DNA of 64,000 bases, from positions 1 through 64,000 of the forward strand of contig JAVXGM010000005.1 of assembly GCA_036657395.1 (NCBI GenBank). The letters run 5' to 3'. The notes under the pieces are model-generated. The model did no database searches and was not told the origin of the DNA. It saw only the letters and a list, made by a program, of their open reading frames with translations. This document shows, piece by piece, positions 24,295-33,024 of the stretch. A program made the translations under genes and the position numbers. The DNA is from JAVXGM01 sp036657395 (GTDB lineage: Bacteria > Bacillota > Clostridia > Peptostreptococcales > Anaerovoracaceae). How positions within the stretch are numbered: position 1 is the stretch's first letter; each line of letters opens with the position of its first letter.

Positions 24295-24999
24295 TTATTC
24301 TCCCTTCGTAAACTCTGTTAAACATCGTCTATATGCGACCACTGGGTCTTTGGCCTGAGTAATAGGTCTGCCTACTACAATGTAATCGCTTCCCAGCGCC
24401 TTGGCTTTTCCTGGAGTAGTGACTCTTACTTGATCGCCTTTATCACCCTCAGGAAAGCGAACCCCTGGGGTTACTGTAAGGAATTTTCCCCCACATGCCT
24501 TATGAATTTTTCCTGCTTCAAGAGGTGAACACACTACTCCGTCAAGTCCTGCCTCACAAGCATTCTGTGCGTATTTGATTACCACCTTGTCTATATCCTC
24601 TTCAATGAGAAGTTCTTTGGACATTCTCTCTTGACTAGTGGAAGTAAGTTGGGTTACTGCAATGAGTAGCGGCCTTGTTCCATCTTCCCTTGTAAGTCCT
24701 TTTAAAGCACCTTTCATCATGTCAATGGTTCCTGCCGCATGAAGGTTGCACATATCCACATCTAAGCGTGAAAGCACCGCCATAGCTTTCTCCACTGTGT
24801 TTGGAATATCGTGAAGTTTTAAATCCAAAAAGACTTTATGTCCTCTTTTTTTAATTTCTTCAATGATCTGTGGCCCTGCAGAATAAAATAATTCCATGCC
24901 TACTTTCACATATGGTTTTTCTTCATTAAAGCTGTCTAAGAAGCTTATGGCCTCATCACTACTTTTAAAGTCTAGTGCAATAATTACATCTTTACTCAT
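24295..24999 (-). CDS. pyrF: Orotidine-5'-phosphate decarboxylase
   Basis: 234 aa. The barrel starts VIIALDFKSSDEA; the catalytic Asp-Lys-Asp network is in VFLDLKLHDIPNT, and phosphate binding in TPGVRF and VVGRPI. It converts OMP to UMP, the last step of the pathway. RBS TTAGGAGGT precedes the ATG. It lies between pyrD and pyrE. Confidence 0.96.
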   Translation of the reverse strand: MSKDVIIALDFKSSDEAISFLDSFNEEKPYVKVGMELFYSAGPQIIEEIKKRGHKVFLDLKLHDIPNTVEKAMAVLSRLDVDMCNLHAAGTIDMMKGALKGLTREDGTRPLLIAVTQLTSTSQERMSKELLIEEDIDKVVIKYAQNACEAGLDGVVCSPLEAGKIHKACGGKFLTVTPGVRFPEGDKGDQVRVTTPGKAKALGSDYIVVGRPITQAKDPVVAYRRCLTEFTKGE

Positions 25000-25008
25000 T
25001 TCTACCTC

Positions 25009-25920
25009 CTAATCAGCAATACCTATAATATCTGTTAATTTTTCTATATTTAGCTCCTCCATAACCTTTGGGAGCTCTTCAATTATTGTCTTACAGGCAT
25101 ATGGATCCACCAAGTTTGCTGCACCGACTTGCACGGCGGTAGCACCTGCCATCATCATTTCAATCACATCTCTTGCACTGCTTACACCACCCATGCCAAT
25201 AACTGGAATATTAAGCACTCTGCTTACCTGGTATACCATTCTAAGTGCTACTGGAAATATTGCAGGCCCTGAAAAGCCTCCCATTTTATTGGCTATAACA
25301 GGCTGCCTTTTTTCAATATCAATCCTCATTCCTAGAAGTGTGTTGATTAAAGAAATTCCGTCTGCCCCTGCATTTTGACAAGCCATTGCAATAGCTAAAA
25401 TATCTGTTACATTAGGACTTAATTTAATATATACCGGCTTAGTAGTCACTGCTTTTACTGCTGCTGTAACCCTGCCTGCACTTTGGGGAAGAACCCCAAA
25501 AGCCATTCCTCCATCGTGAACATTAGGGCAACTTACATTGACTTCAATAATTCCTACCTGTTCTTCTTTATCCATAGCCTTAGCACATTCCACGTATTCA
25601 TCTATGGAAAATCCACTAACATTGGCGATTACCGGCTTCTTGTAGATTTTAGCTAAATCCTTTAGCTCTGTATCTATGACTGCCTTTAGCCCTGGGTTTT
25701 GAAGTCCTACCGAATTAATCATTCCTTGGGAACATTCTGCAATTCGTGGCTGTGGATTTCCAAAGCGAGGTTCTTTTGTGGTCCCTTTAAACGAAAGAGA
25801 TCCTAAAATATTAATATCGTAAAGCTCCGCATATTCTTTTCCATACCCAAAAGTGCCACTGGCTGGAATTACTGGATTATCCAAGGTGATTCCACTTAGG
25901 GTTACTTTTGTATCTACCAT
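25009..25920 (-). CDS. pyrD: Dihydroorotate dehydrogenase, catalytic subunit (type 1B)
   Basis: 303 aa. FMN barrel with NPVIPASGTFGYG at the N-terminus, the active-site cysteine in VNVSCPNVHDGG and GMGGVSSARDVIEM near the C-terminus. It oxidises dihydroorotate to orotate and passes electrons through PyrK to NAD. The start at 25918-25920 has AAAGGAGG 8 nt upstream; it overlaps the pyrK stop by 7 nt, as usual for this heterotetramer. Confidence 0.95.
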   Translation of the reverse strand: MVDTKVTLSGITLDNPVIPASGTFGYGKEYAELYDINILGSLSFKGTTKEPRFGNPQPRIAECSQGMINSVGLQNPGLKAVIDTELKDLAKIYKKPVIANVSGFSIDEYVECAKAMDKEEQVGIIEVNVSCPNVHDGGMAFGVLPQSAGRVTAAVKAVTTKPVYIKLSPNVTDILAIAMACQNAGADGISLINTLLGMRIDIEKRQPVIANKMGGFSGPAIFPVALRMVYQVSRVLNIPVIGMGGVSSARDVIEMMMAGATAVQVGAANLVDPYACKTIIEELPKVMEELNIEKLTDIIGIAD

Positions 25921-26636
25921 ATTATTTCCTCCTTTACCAAAACCGGTCCATCTTTGCAAATCCGTTTTGCTCCATATTTTGTCTCGCAGCTACATCCCAT
26001 ACATCCTCCAAAGCCGCAAGCCATTCTGCTTTCAAAGCTAAATTGACCACCTGCTACCTTTTCAAAAACCCCTTGAAGCATAGCCTCAGGTCCACAGGCA
26101 AATGCGTAATCTTCTTCACCCATGGCATCTGTTACAAAACCTTTTGTGCCATAACTTCCGTCTACAGTGGTTATTTTAACGTCCCCCCCAAGGTTTTTGA
26201 ATTCTTCTTCGTAAAACACATCCTTCTTGCTATTAAACCCTAGGATCACCTTTGGGTTAATACCTTTTTCAACCAGCTTTTTAGTCAGGGCATACATTGG
26301 AGGAACCCCTACGCCGCCGCCAATTACCACTGGACTAATGCCACATTTAGTCAAATCATATCCGTTACCAAGAGGACAGAGTACGTCTAAAATCTGGCCT
26401 GGGGTCATCTTGGCCATAGCTTTTGTGCCTTGGCCTACTGCCTTATATATAATGGTCATTTCCCCATCTTCCCACTGACTAATTGAAATTGGACGTCGTA
26501 GGTAAAAGCCTTCTAGCTTAATGTTTATAAACTGACCTGGGTTTGTAATTTCCCTGGTATCTCCTGATAAAACCATCTTGTAAATTGATTCTGCCAAAGA
26601 ATAATTTTCTAAAATTGTATAATTTCCTTTATTCAT
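25914..26636 (-). CDS. pyrK: Dihydroorotate dehydrogenase electron transfer subunit
   Basis: 240 aa. FAD domain with RRPISI; NAD domain with GGGVGVPPMYAL; the C-terminal 2Fe-2S cluster has CGFGGCMGCSCET and a further Cys in RICKDGPV. It carries electrons from PyrD-bound FMN to NAD. The start at 26634-26636, preceded by GGAGAGA, overlaps the pyrC end by 8 nt; a longer frame inside pyrC is not supported. Confidence 0.95.
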   Translation of the reverse strand: MNKGNYTILENYSLAESIYKMVLSGDTREITNPGQFINIKLEGFYLRRPISISQWEDGEMTIIYKAVGQGTKAMAKMTPGQILDVLCPLGNGYDLTKCGISPVVIGGGVGVPPMYALTKKLVEKGINPKVILGFNSKKDVFYEEEFKNLGGDVKITTVDGSYGTKGFVTDAMGEEDYAFACGPEAMLQGVFEKVAGGQFSFESRMACGFGGCMGCSCETKYGAKRICKDGPVLVKEEIIW

Positions 26637-27894
26637 AATCTCTCTCCCAAACTTTTTTTCCTGCCACAAATGTTGCTGTATTCTCTCCTGAAATTTCCAT
26701 TCCTGCAAAGGGTGTGCTTTTTCCCATGGAAAGGAATGTTTGTGGATCCACCTTACCTTCACTTTTTAAATCAATGATAGCTATGTCCGCTTTTTGTCCC
26801 TCTTCTAAGTATCCTCCATCTATGTTAAATATTTCTCTAGGAGCGATGGCCATAAGGTAAATCAACTTCTCAAGAGTAATTTTCTCCGTTAACACTAGGT
26901 GGGTATATAAAATAGGAAATGCGGTTTCAAGCCCTACGATTCCAAAGGCGCTCTTTGCAAGACCTCTCCCTTTTTCTTCCATGGAATGAGGCGCATGGTC
27001 TGTTGCAATCATATCGATTGTTCCATCCTCAATGCCTCTTATCAATGCTTCCTGGTCTTCTCTACTTCTAATAGGTGGGTTCATTTTAAACCGTCCATCT
27101 TCTTTTAAATCCTCATCGCAAAAGACTAGATAGTGAGGTGTCGTTTCACAAGTTATCTTCACTCCATGCTTTTTTGCCTGACGAATAAGATCTACTGTCT
27201 CTTTTGTAGAAATATGGCAAACATGGTATGCTGCCCCTGTTTTCTTGCAAAGGGCAATATCTCGCTCAACTTGCTTCCATTCACTCTCTGAAGAAATCCC
27301 TTTATGTCCATGGGTCTTTGCGTATTCACCTTTATGTATATAACCTCCATCTAGAAGACTTTCATCTTCACAGTGGGCTACAATCAGTTTATTTAACCCT
27401 TTAGCCTTAATCATAGCTTCTTCCATAAGGTCGCCTGCCTGTACACCTTTTCCATCATCAGAATAGGCAATTACATCCTGGCTCATTTCTTCCATTTGTG
27501 AAAGCTGTCCTTGGCCATTTTGATTCTGAGTAATAGTCCCGTATGGGTATACATTAATAACTCCGTCCCTTTTTATAATATCAAGCTGTACTTTTAGTTT
27601 CTCCACAGTTGATGGTACAGGATCCAGATTTGGCATAGCGCAAAGGGCTGTATAGCCTCCTTTTGCTCCTGCTAAAGTTCCCGTCTTAATTGTCTCTTTA
27701 TAAAAAAAACCAGGTTCTCGCAGATGCACGTGAACATCAACGAAACCTGGAATAATATATAAGTTGTCACACAATATCTGTGTGTCGTAATCAGTTGTGA
27801 AAGAAAAAGTGACTCTATCATCAATCAATAAAACATCTTTTTTCTCAAATCCGTTTTTAGTAAAAACGTAACCATTTTTTAGTAATGTTTTCAT
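26629..27894 (-). CDS. pyrC: Dihydroorotase
   Basis: 421 aa, class I dihydroorotase size. DVHVHLREPG gives the first two zinc histidines; HCHISTKE-type and ETTPHY segments give further ligands; the catalytic aspartate is in ATDHAPHS. It cyclises carbamoyl-aspartate to dihydroorotate. It is the first gene of the pyr operon, about 36 nt from the predicted transcription start, with RBS AAAGGGAG. carA/carB are not in the window. Confidence 0.95.
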   Translation of the reverse strand: MKTLLKNGYVFTKNGFEKKDVLLIDDRVTFSFTTDYDTQILCDNLYIIPGFVDVHVHLREPGFFYKETIKTGTLAGAKGGYTALCAMPNLDPVPSTVEKLKVQLDIIKRDGVINVYPYGTITQNQNGQGQLSQMEEMSQDVIAYSDDGKGVQAGDLMEEAMIKAKGLNKLIVAHCEDESLLDGGYIHKGEYAKTHGHKGISSESEWKQVERDIALCKKTGAAYHVCHISTKETVDLIRQAKKHGVKITCETTPHYLVFCDEDLKEDGRFKMNPPIRSREDQEALIRGIEDGTIDMIATDHAPHSMEEKGRGLAKSAFGIVGLETAFPILYTHLVLTEKITLEKLIYLMAIAPREIFNIDGGYLEEGQKADIAIIDLKSEGKVDPQTFLSMGKSTPFAGMEISGENTATFVAGKKVWERDYE

Positions 27895-27936
27895 AAATTC
27901 CCTACTCCCTTTCTTACTTTTGCTCAAATCTTCAAT

Positions 27937-27965
27937 AGTATACTATAGAGTAGACTCCTCGTCAA
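27937..27965 (-). promoter_or_regulatory. Promoter of the pyrC-K-D-F-E-B-I operon
   Basis: Minus strand: -35 TTGACG (27960-27965), 17-bp spacer, -10 TATACT (27937-27942). The leader before pyrC is about 36 nt, with no room for a PyrR-type attenuator and no terminator hairpin. Confidence 0.8.
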
Positions 27966-28007
27966 GGGAATAAAATTGTTTTTTACTTTTTCACCGTTTT
28001 ATAAAAT

Positions 28008-29027
28008 CTACGCCTTTCCAAATCCGCAGTTAGGATAAATACATTCTTTACAGTTATAACACAAGCCACCATGTCCTAAAAGCTTAATGTCTTTTCTTGT
28101 AATTACTTCTCCTGCTAAAAGTCTTGGCACGATAAGATCAAATACACTCGTTCTGCTATACATAACACATCCAGGAAGTCCTACAACTGGAATATCGTCA
28201 ATATATGATAGCATAAACATGGCTCCAGGAAGTACAGGAGCACCATAAGTGACCATGTTTCCACCAGCTTTTCGGATTCCGGACGGAGTTCTATCATCAG
28301 GATCTACCGACATTCCTCCAGTAACTCCAATCATATCAATGCCCATATCGATGAGCTGTTTTATACAGTCTGCAATCATATCTTCATCGTCATCAGCAAA
28401 AATTTGCTTTACAACAGTACTTCCTAAAGCATTAAATTTTTTAGTAAGAACTGGACCAAAAGCATCTTTAATCTTTCCGGTATAAATTTCACTTCCAGTA
28501 GTAACAACACCTATCTTAAGATTTTGAAGTGGTCTTATTTCAACTAAAGGTCCTCTGCTAAGAACCTCTTCAGCACCTTTGACTACTGTCTCATCTACAA
28601 ATAGTGGAATTACTCTTGTCCCTGCAATTTTCTGTCCCTGCTCTACCACTGTATTTTCATGGATAGTCGCAAACATAATTTCATCCTGATCGATAAGATC
28701 CACCAAAAGCTGTCTGTTGATTTTAAGCAGCCCCTTGCAATCAGCAATAAGCTCAATCTTTCCTTCACTAGGCTCTGATAATCTTAAGCCTTGACCTGCC
28801 GCCTTTGTGGCAATACGCAACGCCGCTTCATTTTCATGAACATCAGTGTCATCTTTTTCTACTATATATATGTGTTTTTTACCCATGGAAAGTAATACTG
28901 GCACATCTTCCTGAGAAATAACATGGCCTTTTTTAAATTTGGGTCCCTTATATTCGCCTACGATAATTTGTGTCATATCATGGGCAAGAACTGTTCCTAC
29001 CGCTTGTTCTACTGCAACTTCTTTCAT
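28008..29027 (-). CDS. Molybdopterin-binding protein with C-terminal cysteine cluster
   Basis: 339 aa. An N-terminal MoeA-like region (VGTVLAHDMTQI) is followed by a MoaB/MogA-type molybdopterin-binding fold (about 170-310), with VTTGSEIYTGKI and TGGMSVDPDDRTP. The last 17 residues carry four cysteines, C323, C326, C329 and C334 (C-x2-C-x2-C-x4-C), a likely metal or Fe-S site. It follows modABC by 2 nt, so it probably acts in molybdenum-cofactor handling or delivery rather than as housekeeping MoeA; the precise step is not known. Confidence 0.8.
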   Translation of the reverse strand: MKEVAVEQAVGTVLAHDMTQIIVGEYKGPKFKKGHVISQEDVPVLLSMGKKHIYIVEKDDTDVHENEAALRIATKAAGQGLRLSEPSEGKIELIADCKGLLKINRQLLVDLIDQDEIMFATIHENTVVEQGQKIAGTRVIPLFVDETVVKGAEEVLSRGPLVEIRPLQNLKIGVVTTGSEIYTGKIKDAFGPVLTKKFNALGSTVVKQIFADDDEDMIADCIKQLIDMGIDMIGVTGGMSVDPDDRTPSGIRKAGGNMVTYGAPVLPGAMFMLSYIDDIPVVGLPGCVMYSRTSVFDLIVPRLLAGEVITRKDIKLLGHGGLCYNCKECIYPNCGFGKA

Positions 29028-29029
29028 TA

Positions 29030-29695
29030 TTACTCTACCTCTCTTTGTATTTTTCCTTTGTTCATTATGATTCGTTTATCTGCAAACATTTCACTTTCCC
29101 TTGGATCGTGGGTAATCAAAATAGTTGGAATGCCAAAGTCTCGTTTAAATGTGGCAAATTCCTTGTAGACAATTTCTTTTGTCTTTATGTCTAACGCAGA
29201 AAATGGTTCATCTAAAAGAAGAATCTTTGGCTGGGTAACAATAGCTCTTGCTAGTGCTACTCTTTGTTTCTCTCCTCCTGAGATAGCCTTAGGGTACCTA
29301 TGACCTAAACTACTGATTTTAAAAGTTTCCATAATGTATTGTGCATAGTCAAAGAGCTTCTTTCGCTCCACTCTATCCCTGTATGATTTTTTATTCTTAA
29401 TCCCATATAATACATTATGTTTTACCGTCATGTTGGGGAAAAGTGCATAATTTTGAAATACATATCCTACTTGTCGATTTTTTACCGGAAGGTTTACATT
29501 CTTTCCAAAAACCTGAGTATCTTCAATCGTAATATTCCCTTCATCAGGAGTTTTTATCCCAGCTATACAGTTTAAGACTGTAGTTTTACCAGCACCAGAC
29601 TCCCCTTGAATGACTAGAACTCCTTTGTCAAAAGAAACATCCACATCTATGGTTATCTCATCTAATTTTTTTACAATGTTTATATATGTGCCCAT
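29030..29695 (-). CDS. modC: Molybdate ABC transporter ATP-binding protein
   Basis: 221 aa. Walker A GESGAGKTT near residue 35, Q-loop in GYVFQNYALFPNMTV, signature SGGEKQRVALARA near 140, Walker B LLLDEPFSALD and the H-loop in ITHDPRE. Classical ModC is about 350 aa with a C-terminal TOBE (molybdate-sensing) domain; this one ends after the ATPase, so feedback inhibition through that domain is absent. It lies 3 nt from modB. Confidence 0.87.
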   Translation of the reverse strand: MGTYINIVKKLDEITIDVDVSFDKGVLVIQGESGAGKTTVLNCIAGIKTPDEGNITIEDTQVFGKNVNLPVKNRQVGYVFQNYALFPNMTVKHNVLYGIKNKKSYRDRVERKKLFDYAQYIMETFKISSLGHRYPKAISGGEKQRVALARAIVTQPKILLLDEPFSALDIKTKEIVYKEFATFKRDFGIPTILITHDPRESEMFADKRIIMNKGKIQREVE

Positions 29696-29698
29696 TTC

Positions 29699-30364
29699 CT
29701 ATCCCTCGTTATAGTGATGCTTCTTCAGCCAAGTGTTAAGCCCAAATACAAGGGCAAAGCTAAATGCCACCATGACAATGACCAAAATATTGGCTTCATC
29801 GTCTTTTCCTGAAGCTACAGCGTAATATATGGATGTAGGAATGGTTTGAGTCTCTCCAGGAATATTTCCGGCAAGCATTAATGTTGCTCCAAACTCTCCC
29901 ATAGCTCTTGCAAACGTAAGGATTATTCCGCTGACAATTCCTGGCCTAGCTAATGGAAAAAGGACAGTAATAAATGATCGCCATTTTCCACTTCCCAGGG
30001 TTTGAGCTGCAAGCTCGTAGGTCTCGTCCACACTTTGAAAAGCTCCTTTTGCATTTTGATACATCAAAGGTAATGATACAACACAGGCCGCAATAACGCA
30101 AGCTACCCAAGTAAATACAATTTGCACCCCAAAATTATCAAGGAGAAAAGCACCTATAGGTCCCCTTCTCCCAAATAATTTTAAAAGCAAATATCCCACG
30201 ATGGACGGAGGTAAAATCATAGGGAGTATCAATAAAGTCTCCCATATGTTCTTTCCTGGCACCCGTTTCTTCGTGAGAATATAGGCGAAAAATACGCCTA
30301 AAATAAATGCAAATATGGTCGCAATAGTTGCAACTTTTAGAGATAGCAATACTGGGGCCATCAT
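29699..30364 (-). CDS. modB: Molybdate ABC transporter permease
   Basis: 221 aa with five or six membrane segments. The cytoplasmic loop that docks on the ATPase reads YELAAQTLGSGKWRSFITVLFPLARPG. PMILPPSIVGYLLL is typical of ModB/CysT. It imports molybdate (or tungstate) delivered by ModA, whose gene is 3 nt upstream. Confidence 0.9.
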   Translation of the reverse strand: MMAPVLLSLKVATIATIFAFILGVFFAYILTKKRVPGKNIWETLLILPMILPPSIVGYLLLKLFGRRGPIGAFLLDNFGVQIVFTWVACVIAACVVSLPLMYQNAKGAFQSVDETYELAAQTLGSGKWRSFITVLFPLARPGIVSGIILTFARAMGEFGATLMLAGNIPGETQTIPTSIYYAVASGKDDEANILVIVMVAFSFALVFGLNTWLKKHHYNEG

Positions 30365-30367
30365 AAA

Positions 30368-31156
30368 TTATTTCACCGTAAACCCATATTTTTCAAATGT
30401 TTTCTTTGCAAAATCAGAACTTAAATATTCATAGAAATTAGCTGTAGCCTCTGCCTCTTTTGAATCCTTCATGATTGCTGCAGGATAAACGATAGGATCA
30501 TGAAGTTTTGAATCTACATCACAAATTACTTTTCCTGTTTTTAGCATCATGGCATCTGTCTTATATACAAATCCGCAATCTACATCACCAGTTTCTACAT
30601 AGTTTAGCACTGCTTTAACATCTTTTCCATTCATTACCTTGCCCTTTACTTTATCAGTAATCTTTAGTGAATCAAACACCTGTGTTGCATATTTTCCTGC
30701 AGGTACAGTTTCTGGTTCGCCAATGGAAATCTTGCCAACTTTATCCGTAGCAAGGTTGTCGATTTTGACTACATCAGCTTTCTCTTTTGATGCAACTAAT
30801 GTAAGTGTATTTCCTAAAAGGTCTTTTCTAGAATCTGTATCTATTAGGCTTCCATCTGCTAGCTGATCCATGTTGCTCTTAGAAGCAGAAATAAATAGGT
30901 CGCAAGGTGCGCCTCCCTCAATCTGCTGCACTAAATCTCCGGAGCCTGCATAGCTTGGGATAATTTTATCACTGCAATCTTTATTATATTCTGCAATAAT
31001 TTCATCAATTGCATCTGTAAGACTTGCCGCTGCCAATACTGTGATCTCTTTGGTATCACTCTTTGCAGCCTCCCCATTTTTGTCGCTGTTTCCGCAGCCT
31101 GCAAACAAAGTTGCTACTACCAGCACTACTGCTAAAACCAAGGTTAATCTTTTCAT
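30368..31156 (-). CDS. modA: Molybdate-binding lipoprotein
   Basis: 262 aa. A lipoprotein signal is present: basic start, hydrophobic stretch and lipobox LFAGC with Cys21, so it is anchored outside the membrane. The mature part is a type II periplasmic-binding fold: TVLAAASLTDAIDEI (ModA signature), FISASKSNMDQL and NYVETGDVDCGFVYKTDAM. It captures molybdate for ModBC. It lies 73 bp downstream of rlmN and starts the mod genes. Confidence 0.92.
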   Translation of the reverse strand: MKRLTLVLAVVLVVATLFAGCGNSDKNGEAAKSDTKEITVLAAASLTDAIDEIIAEYNKDCSDKIIPSYAGSGDLVQQIEGGAPCDLFISASKSNMDQLADGSLIDTDSRKDLLGNTLTLVASKEKADVVKIDNLATDKVGKISIGEPETVPAGKYATQVFDSLKITDKVKGKVMNGKDVKAVLNYVETGDVDCGFVYKTDAMMLKTGKVICDVDSKLHDPIVYPAAIMKDSKEAEATANFYEYLSSDFAKKTFEKYGFTVK

Positions 31157-31229
31157 TTTTTCTCTCCTCCATATAAATGGTTCACTCTATAATAACAATT
31201 TCTTCCTTAGTTTACCATATATGTATATT

Positions 31230-32279
31230 TTAATACGTTTCCTTGCCAACATTGCCTTGATTTTCTTCCCTCATACGCAGTTGACCGCAGGCGGCGGCAA
31301 TATCTCTACCCATTTCACGTCTAACCGTTGCAGGTATTCCTTTTTTTTCTAGATATGCTGCAATCTCCTCTGCTTTTTTTCGGTTGGAGCCCTCCATACC
31401 TGTCTCTGTAACTTCATTTAGAGGAATCAGGTTTACATGGCACAATATTCCTCTTAACCTCTTGGCCAAAATAGATATCTGATCTTTTGTGTCATTTACA
31501 TCTTTTACCAAGGCATACTCAAATGTAACTCTTCGCCCTGTGTCTTTTGTATATGCTTTACAAGCTATAAGAAGTTCGTCTAAAGGATATTTTCCATTAA
31601 TCGGCATCATCTTTTCTCTAACTTCATCTGTAGGGCTGTGTAGTGATATGGCCAGGTTTACCTGTGGAAAATCTTTAGAAAATTCCTTTATAACCGGGAT
31701 CACTCCACAAGTTGACAAAGTAATATTTCTCATACCCAAATTAAGCCCAGTCTCACAATTTACCATCCTTAAAAAGCGACTTACCTCTTTGTAATTATCT
31801 AAAGGCTCTCCTACTCCCATGATTACAACATGGCTGATTCGTTTGCCTGTATCTCTTTCAACAGAAATAAGTTGATCTGCCATTTCTCCAGCTGTAAGGT
31901 TTCTCACAAAACCACCTACGGTTGAAGCACAAAATTTACATCCCATGCGACATCCTGCTTGAGAAGAAATGCAAAGGGAATTTCCATACTTGTATTCCAT
32001 AAATACGCTTTCAATAGCTTGTCCATCAGGCAAGCCAAAAAGATATTTTCTCGTTCCGTCTTTTTCCGACTTTTGCACTTGCAAAATCTTCAGACTCTCT
32101 AGTTTTGCCTCTTTATTCAATTTTTCTCGAAGATCTTTGGATAAATCCGTCATATCTTCCATCTTGGTTATTCCCCTGTATATCCATTGATATACTTGAG
32201 TAGCACGAAAAGGTTTTTCGCCTATTCCTAGGAAAAATTCCTTCATTTCTTCTAGTGTTAAGTTTTTTAAATTGATCAT
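31230..32279 (-). CDS. rlmN: 23S rRNA (A2503-C2)/tRNA (A37-C2) methyltransferase, radical SAM
   Basis: 349 aa. The 4Fe-4S radical SAM motif CRMGCKFCAS is near residue 115; the methyl-carrying cysteine pair includes the Cys in LSTCGV and that in AACGQLR at the C-terminus. It methylates C2 of A2503 in 23S rRNA and A37 of some tRNAs. There is no Cfr context. A small hairpin (32303-32328) precedes it. Confidence 0.95.
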   Translation of the reverse strand: MINLKNLTLEEMKEFFLGIGEKPFRATQVYQWIYRGITKMEDMTDLSKDLREKLNKEAKLESLKILQVQKSEKDGTRKYLFGLPDGQAIESVFMEYKYGNSLCISSQAGCRMGCKFCASTVGGFVRNLTAGEMADQLISVERDTGKRISHVVIMGVGEPLDNYKEVSRFLRMVNCETGLNLGMRNITLSTCGVIPVIKEFSKDFPQVNLAISLHSPTDEVREKMMPINGKYPLDELLIACKAYTKDTGRRVTFEYALVKDVNDTKDQISILAKRLRGILCHVNLIPLNEVTETGMEGSNRKKAEEIAAYLEKKGIPATVRREMGRDIAAACGQLRMREENQGNVGKETY

Positions 32280-32302
32280 GTGATCTCCTATTTACAAAGT
32301 AA

Positions 32303-32328
32303 ATCCGCAAGTCTTTAAACTGGCGGAT
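32303..32328. other. Small hairpin in the rlmN leader
   Basis: ATCCGC pairs with GCGGAT, then a mismatch, then AGT with ACT around a 6-nt loop, in the 61-nt gap before rlmN. No T-run follows on either strand, so it is not a standard terminator; an mRNA stability or processing role is possible. Confidence 0.4.
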
Positions 32329-32340
32329 CCTACGGATAGT

Positions 32341-32730
32341 TTAATATAAGCCTCTATTCTTTTTCTTCTTTTTGGGAGTGGCATTTTTTGAATGTATCTG
32401 CCCTCGCCACGCCGGGTGATAGGCATCTAGGTATCTTTCAAAGGTAATCCAATCGTCTTCTGGCTTTCCTTCTGGAATTCCCGGGAAAAAATGTTCTATG
32501 TATTCTTCTACTAGGAGCCTTGATACCTTTGGCAATCTGCCTTCAGCTTCCGGATCAATTTTTTCACCATAAGCCTTCAGAACAGTACAAATCACTGGTA
32601 TATCATACCCGAATTTTATAGCGATCTGCTCCAAATCTCTTCCTAAAACAACATATAAATCAAAGATGGCCGTATGATTTTTAACGCCTATCTGTTTGAT
32701 TGTTTTCAGTTCTTCAATTGGAACGCTCAT
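32341..32730 (-). CDS. Conserved-looking hypothetical protein with basic tail
   Basis: 129 aa, not recognised. It is mainly helical, with a segment LEQIAIKFGYDIPVICTVL that resembles a helix-turn-helix, then a Pro/Trp-containing part (FFPGIPEGKPEDDW) and a lysine-rich end (PKKKKKNRG) that could bind nucleic acid. The ATG at 32728-32730 has AAGGAG 6 nt upstream and directly follows the stop of the preceding gene. It lies between a DUF2007-like protein and rlmN. Confidence 0.65.
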   Translation of the reverse strand: MSVPIEELKTIKQIGVKNHTAIFDLYVVLGRDLEQIAIKFGYDIPVICTVLKAYGEKIDPEAEGRLPKVSRLLVEEYIEHFFPGIPEGKPEDDWITFERYLDAYHPAWRGQIHSKNATPKKKKKNRGLY

Positions 32731-32731
32731 T

Positions 32732-33022
32732 TTACTCCTTGTCCCCCACATCCAACTCTTCTGAGTCTTCTAAAGGCACTGCAACGATAATATTTCTTGC
32801 ATCTTCCAAAGTCTGCTGGGGCACATAAAGGTCAATAGGGTATGTAGAATTACTTCCCAACGCAATCTCAATAAAATTGCTAGCCCCTTGGTAATTCTTT
32901 ACAGAAGGAATATCCTCACTGCGCAGCTTAGACTCTAATAGATCTGCTTCAAAACTGCTTTCTGCTGTACAAAGGTAAACCCCATCTCTCCATGGCTGTC
33001 TTTCTTTTTCGTCGATAAACAT
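32732..33022 (-). CDS. Small DUF2007-like protein
   Basis: 96 aa. YLCTAESSFEADLLESKLRSEDIPSVKNYQG followed by IDLYVPQQTLEDARNII resembles the small alpha/beta DUF2007 proteins (putative signal-transducing proteins, a ferredoxin-like fold). No catalytic residues can be assigned. It is 2 nt downstream of thrS and in the same transcription unit. Confidence 0.65.
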   Translation of the reverse strand: MFIDEKERQPWRDGVYLCTAESSFEADLLESKLRSEDIPSVKNYQGASNFIEIALGSNSTYPIDLYVPQQTLEDARNIIVAVPLEDSEELDVGDKE

Positions 33023-33024
33023 AT

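Noticed and set aside
32303..32328. Terminator before rlmN
   Set aside because: The hairpin has no T-run on either strand and rlmN begins just downstream.
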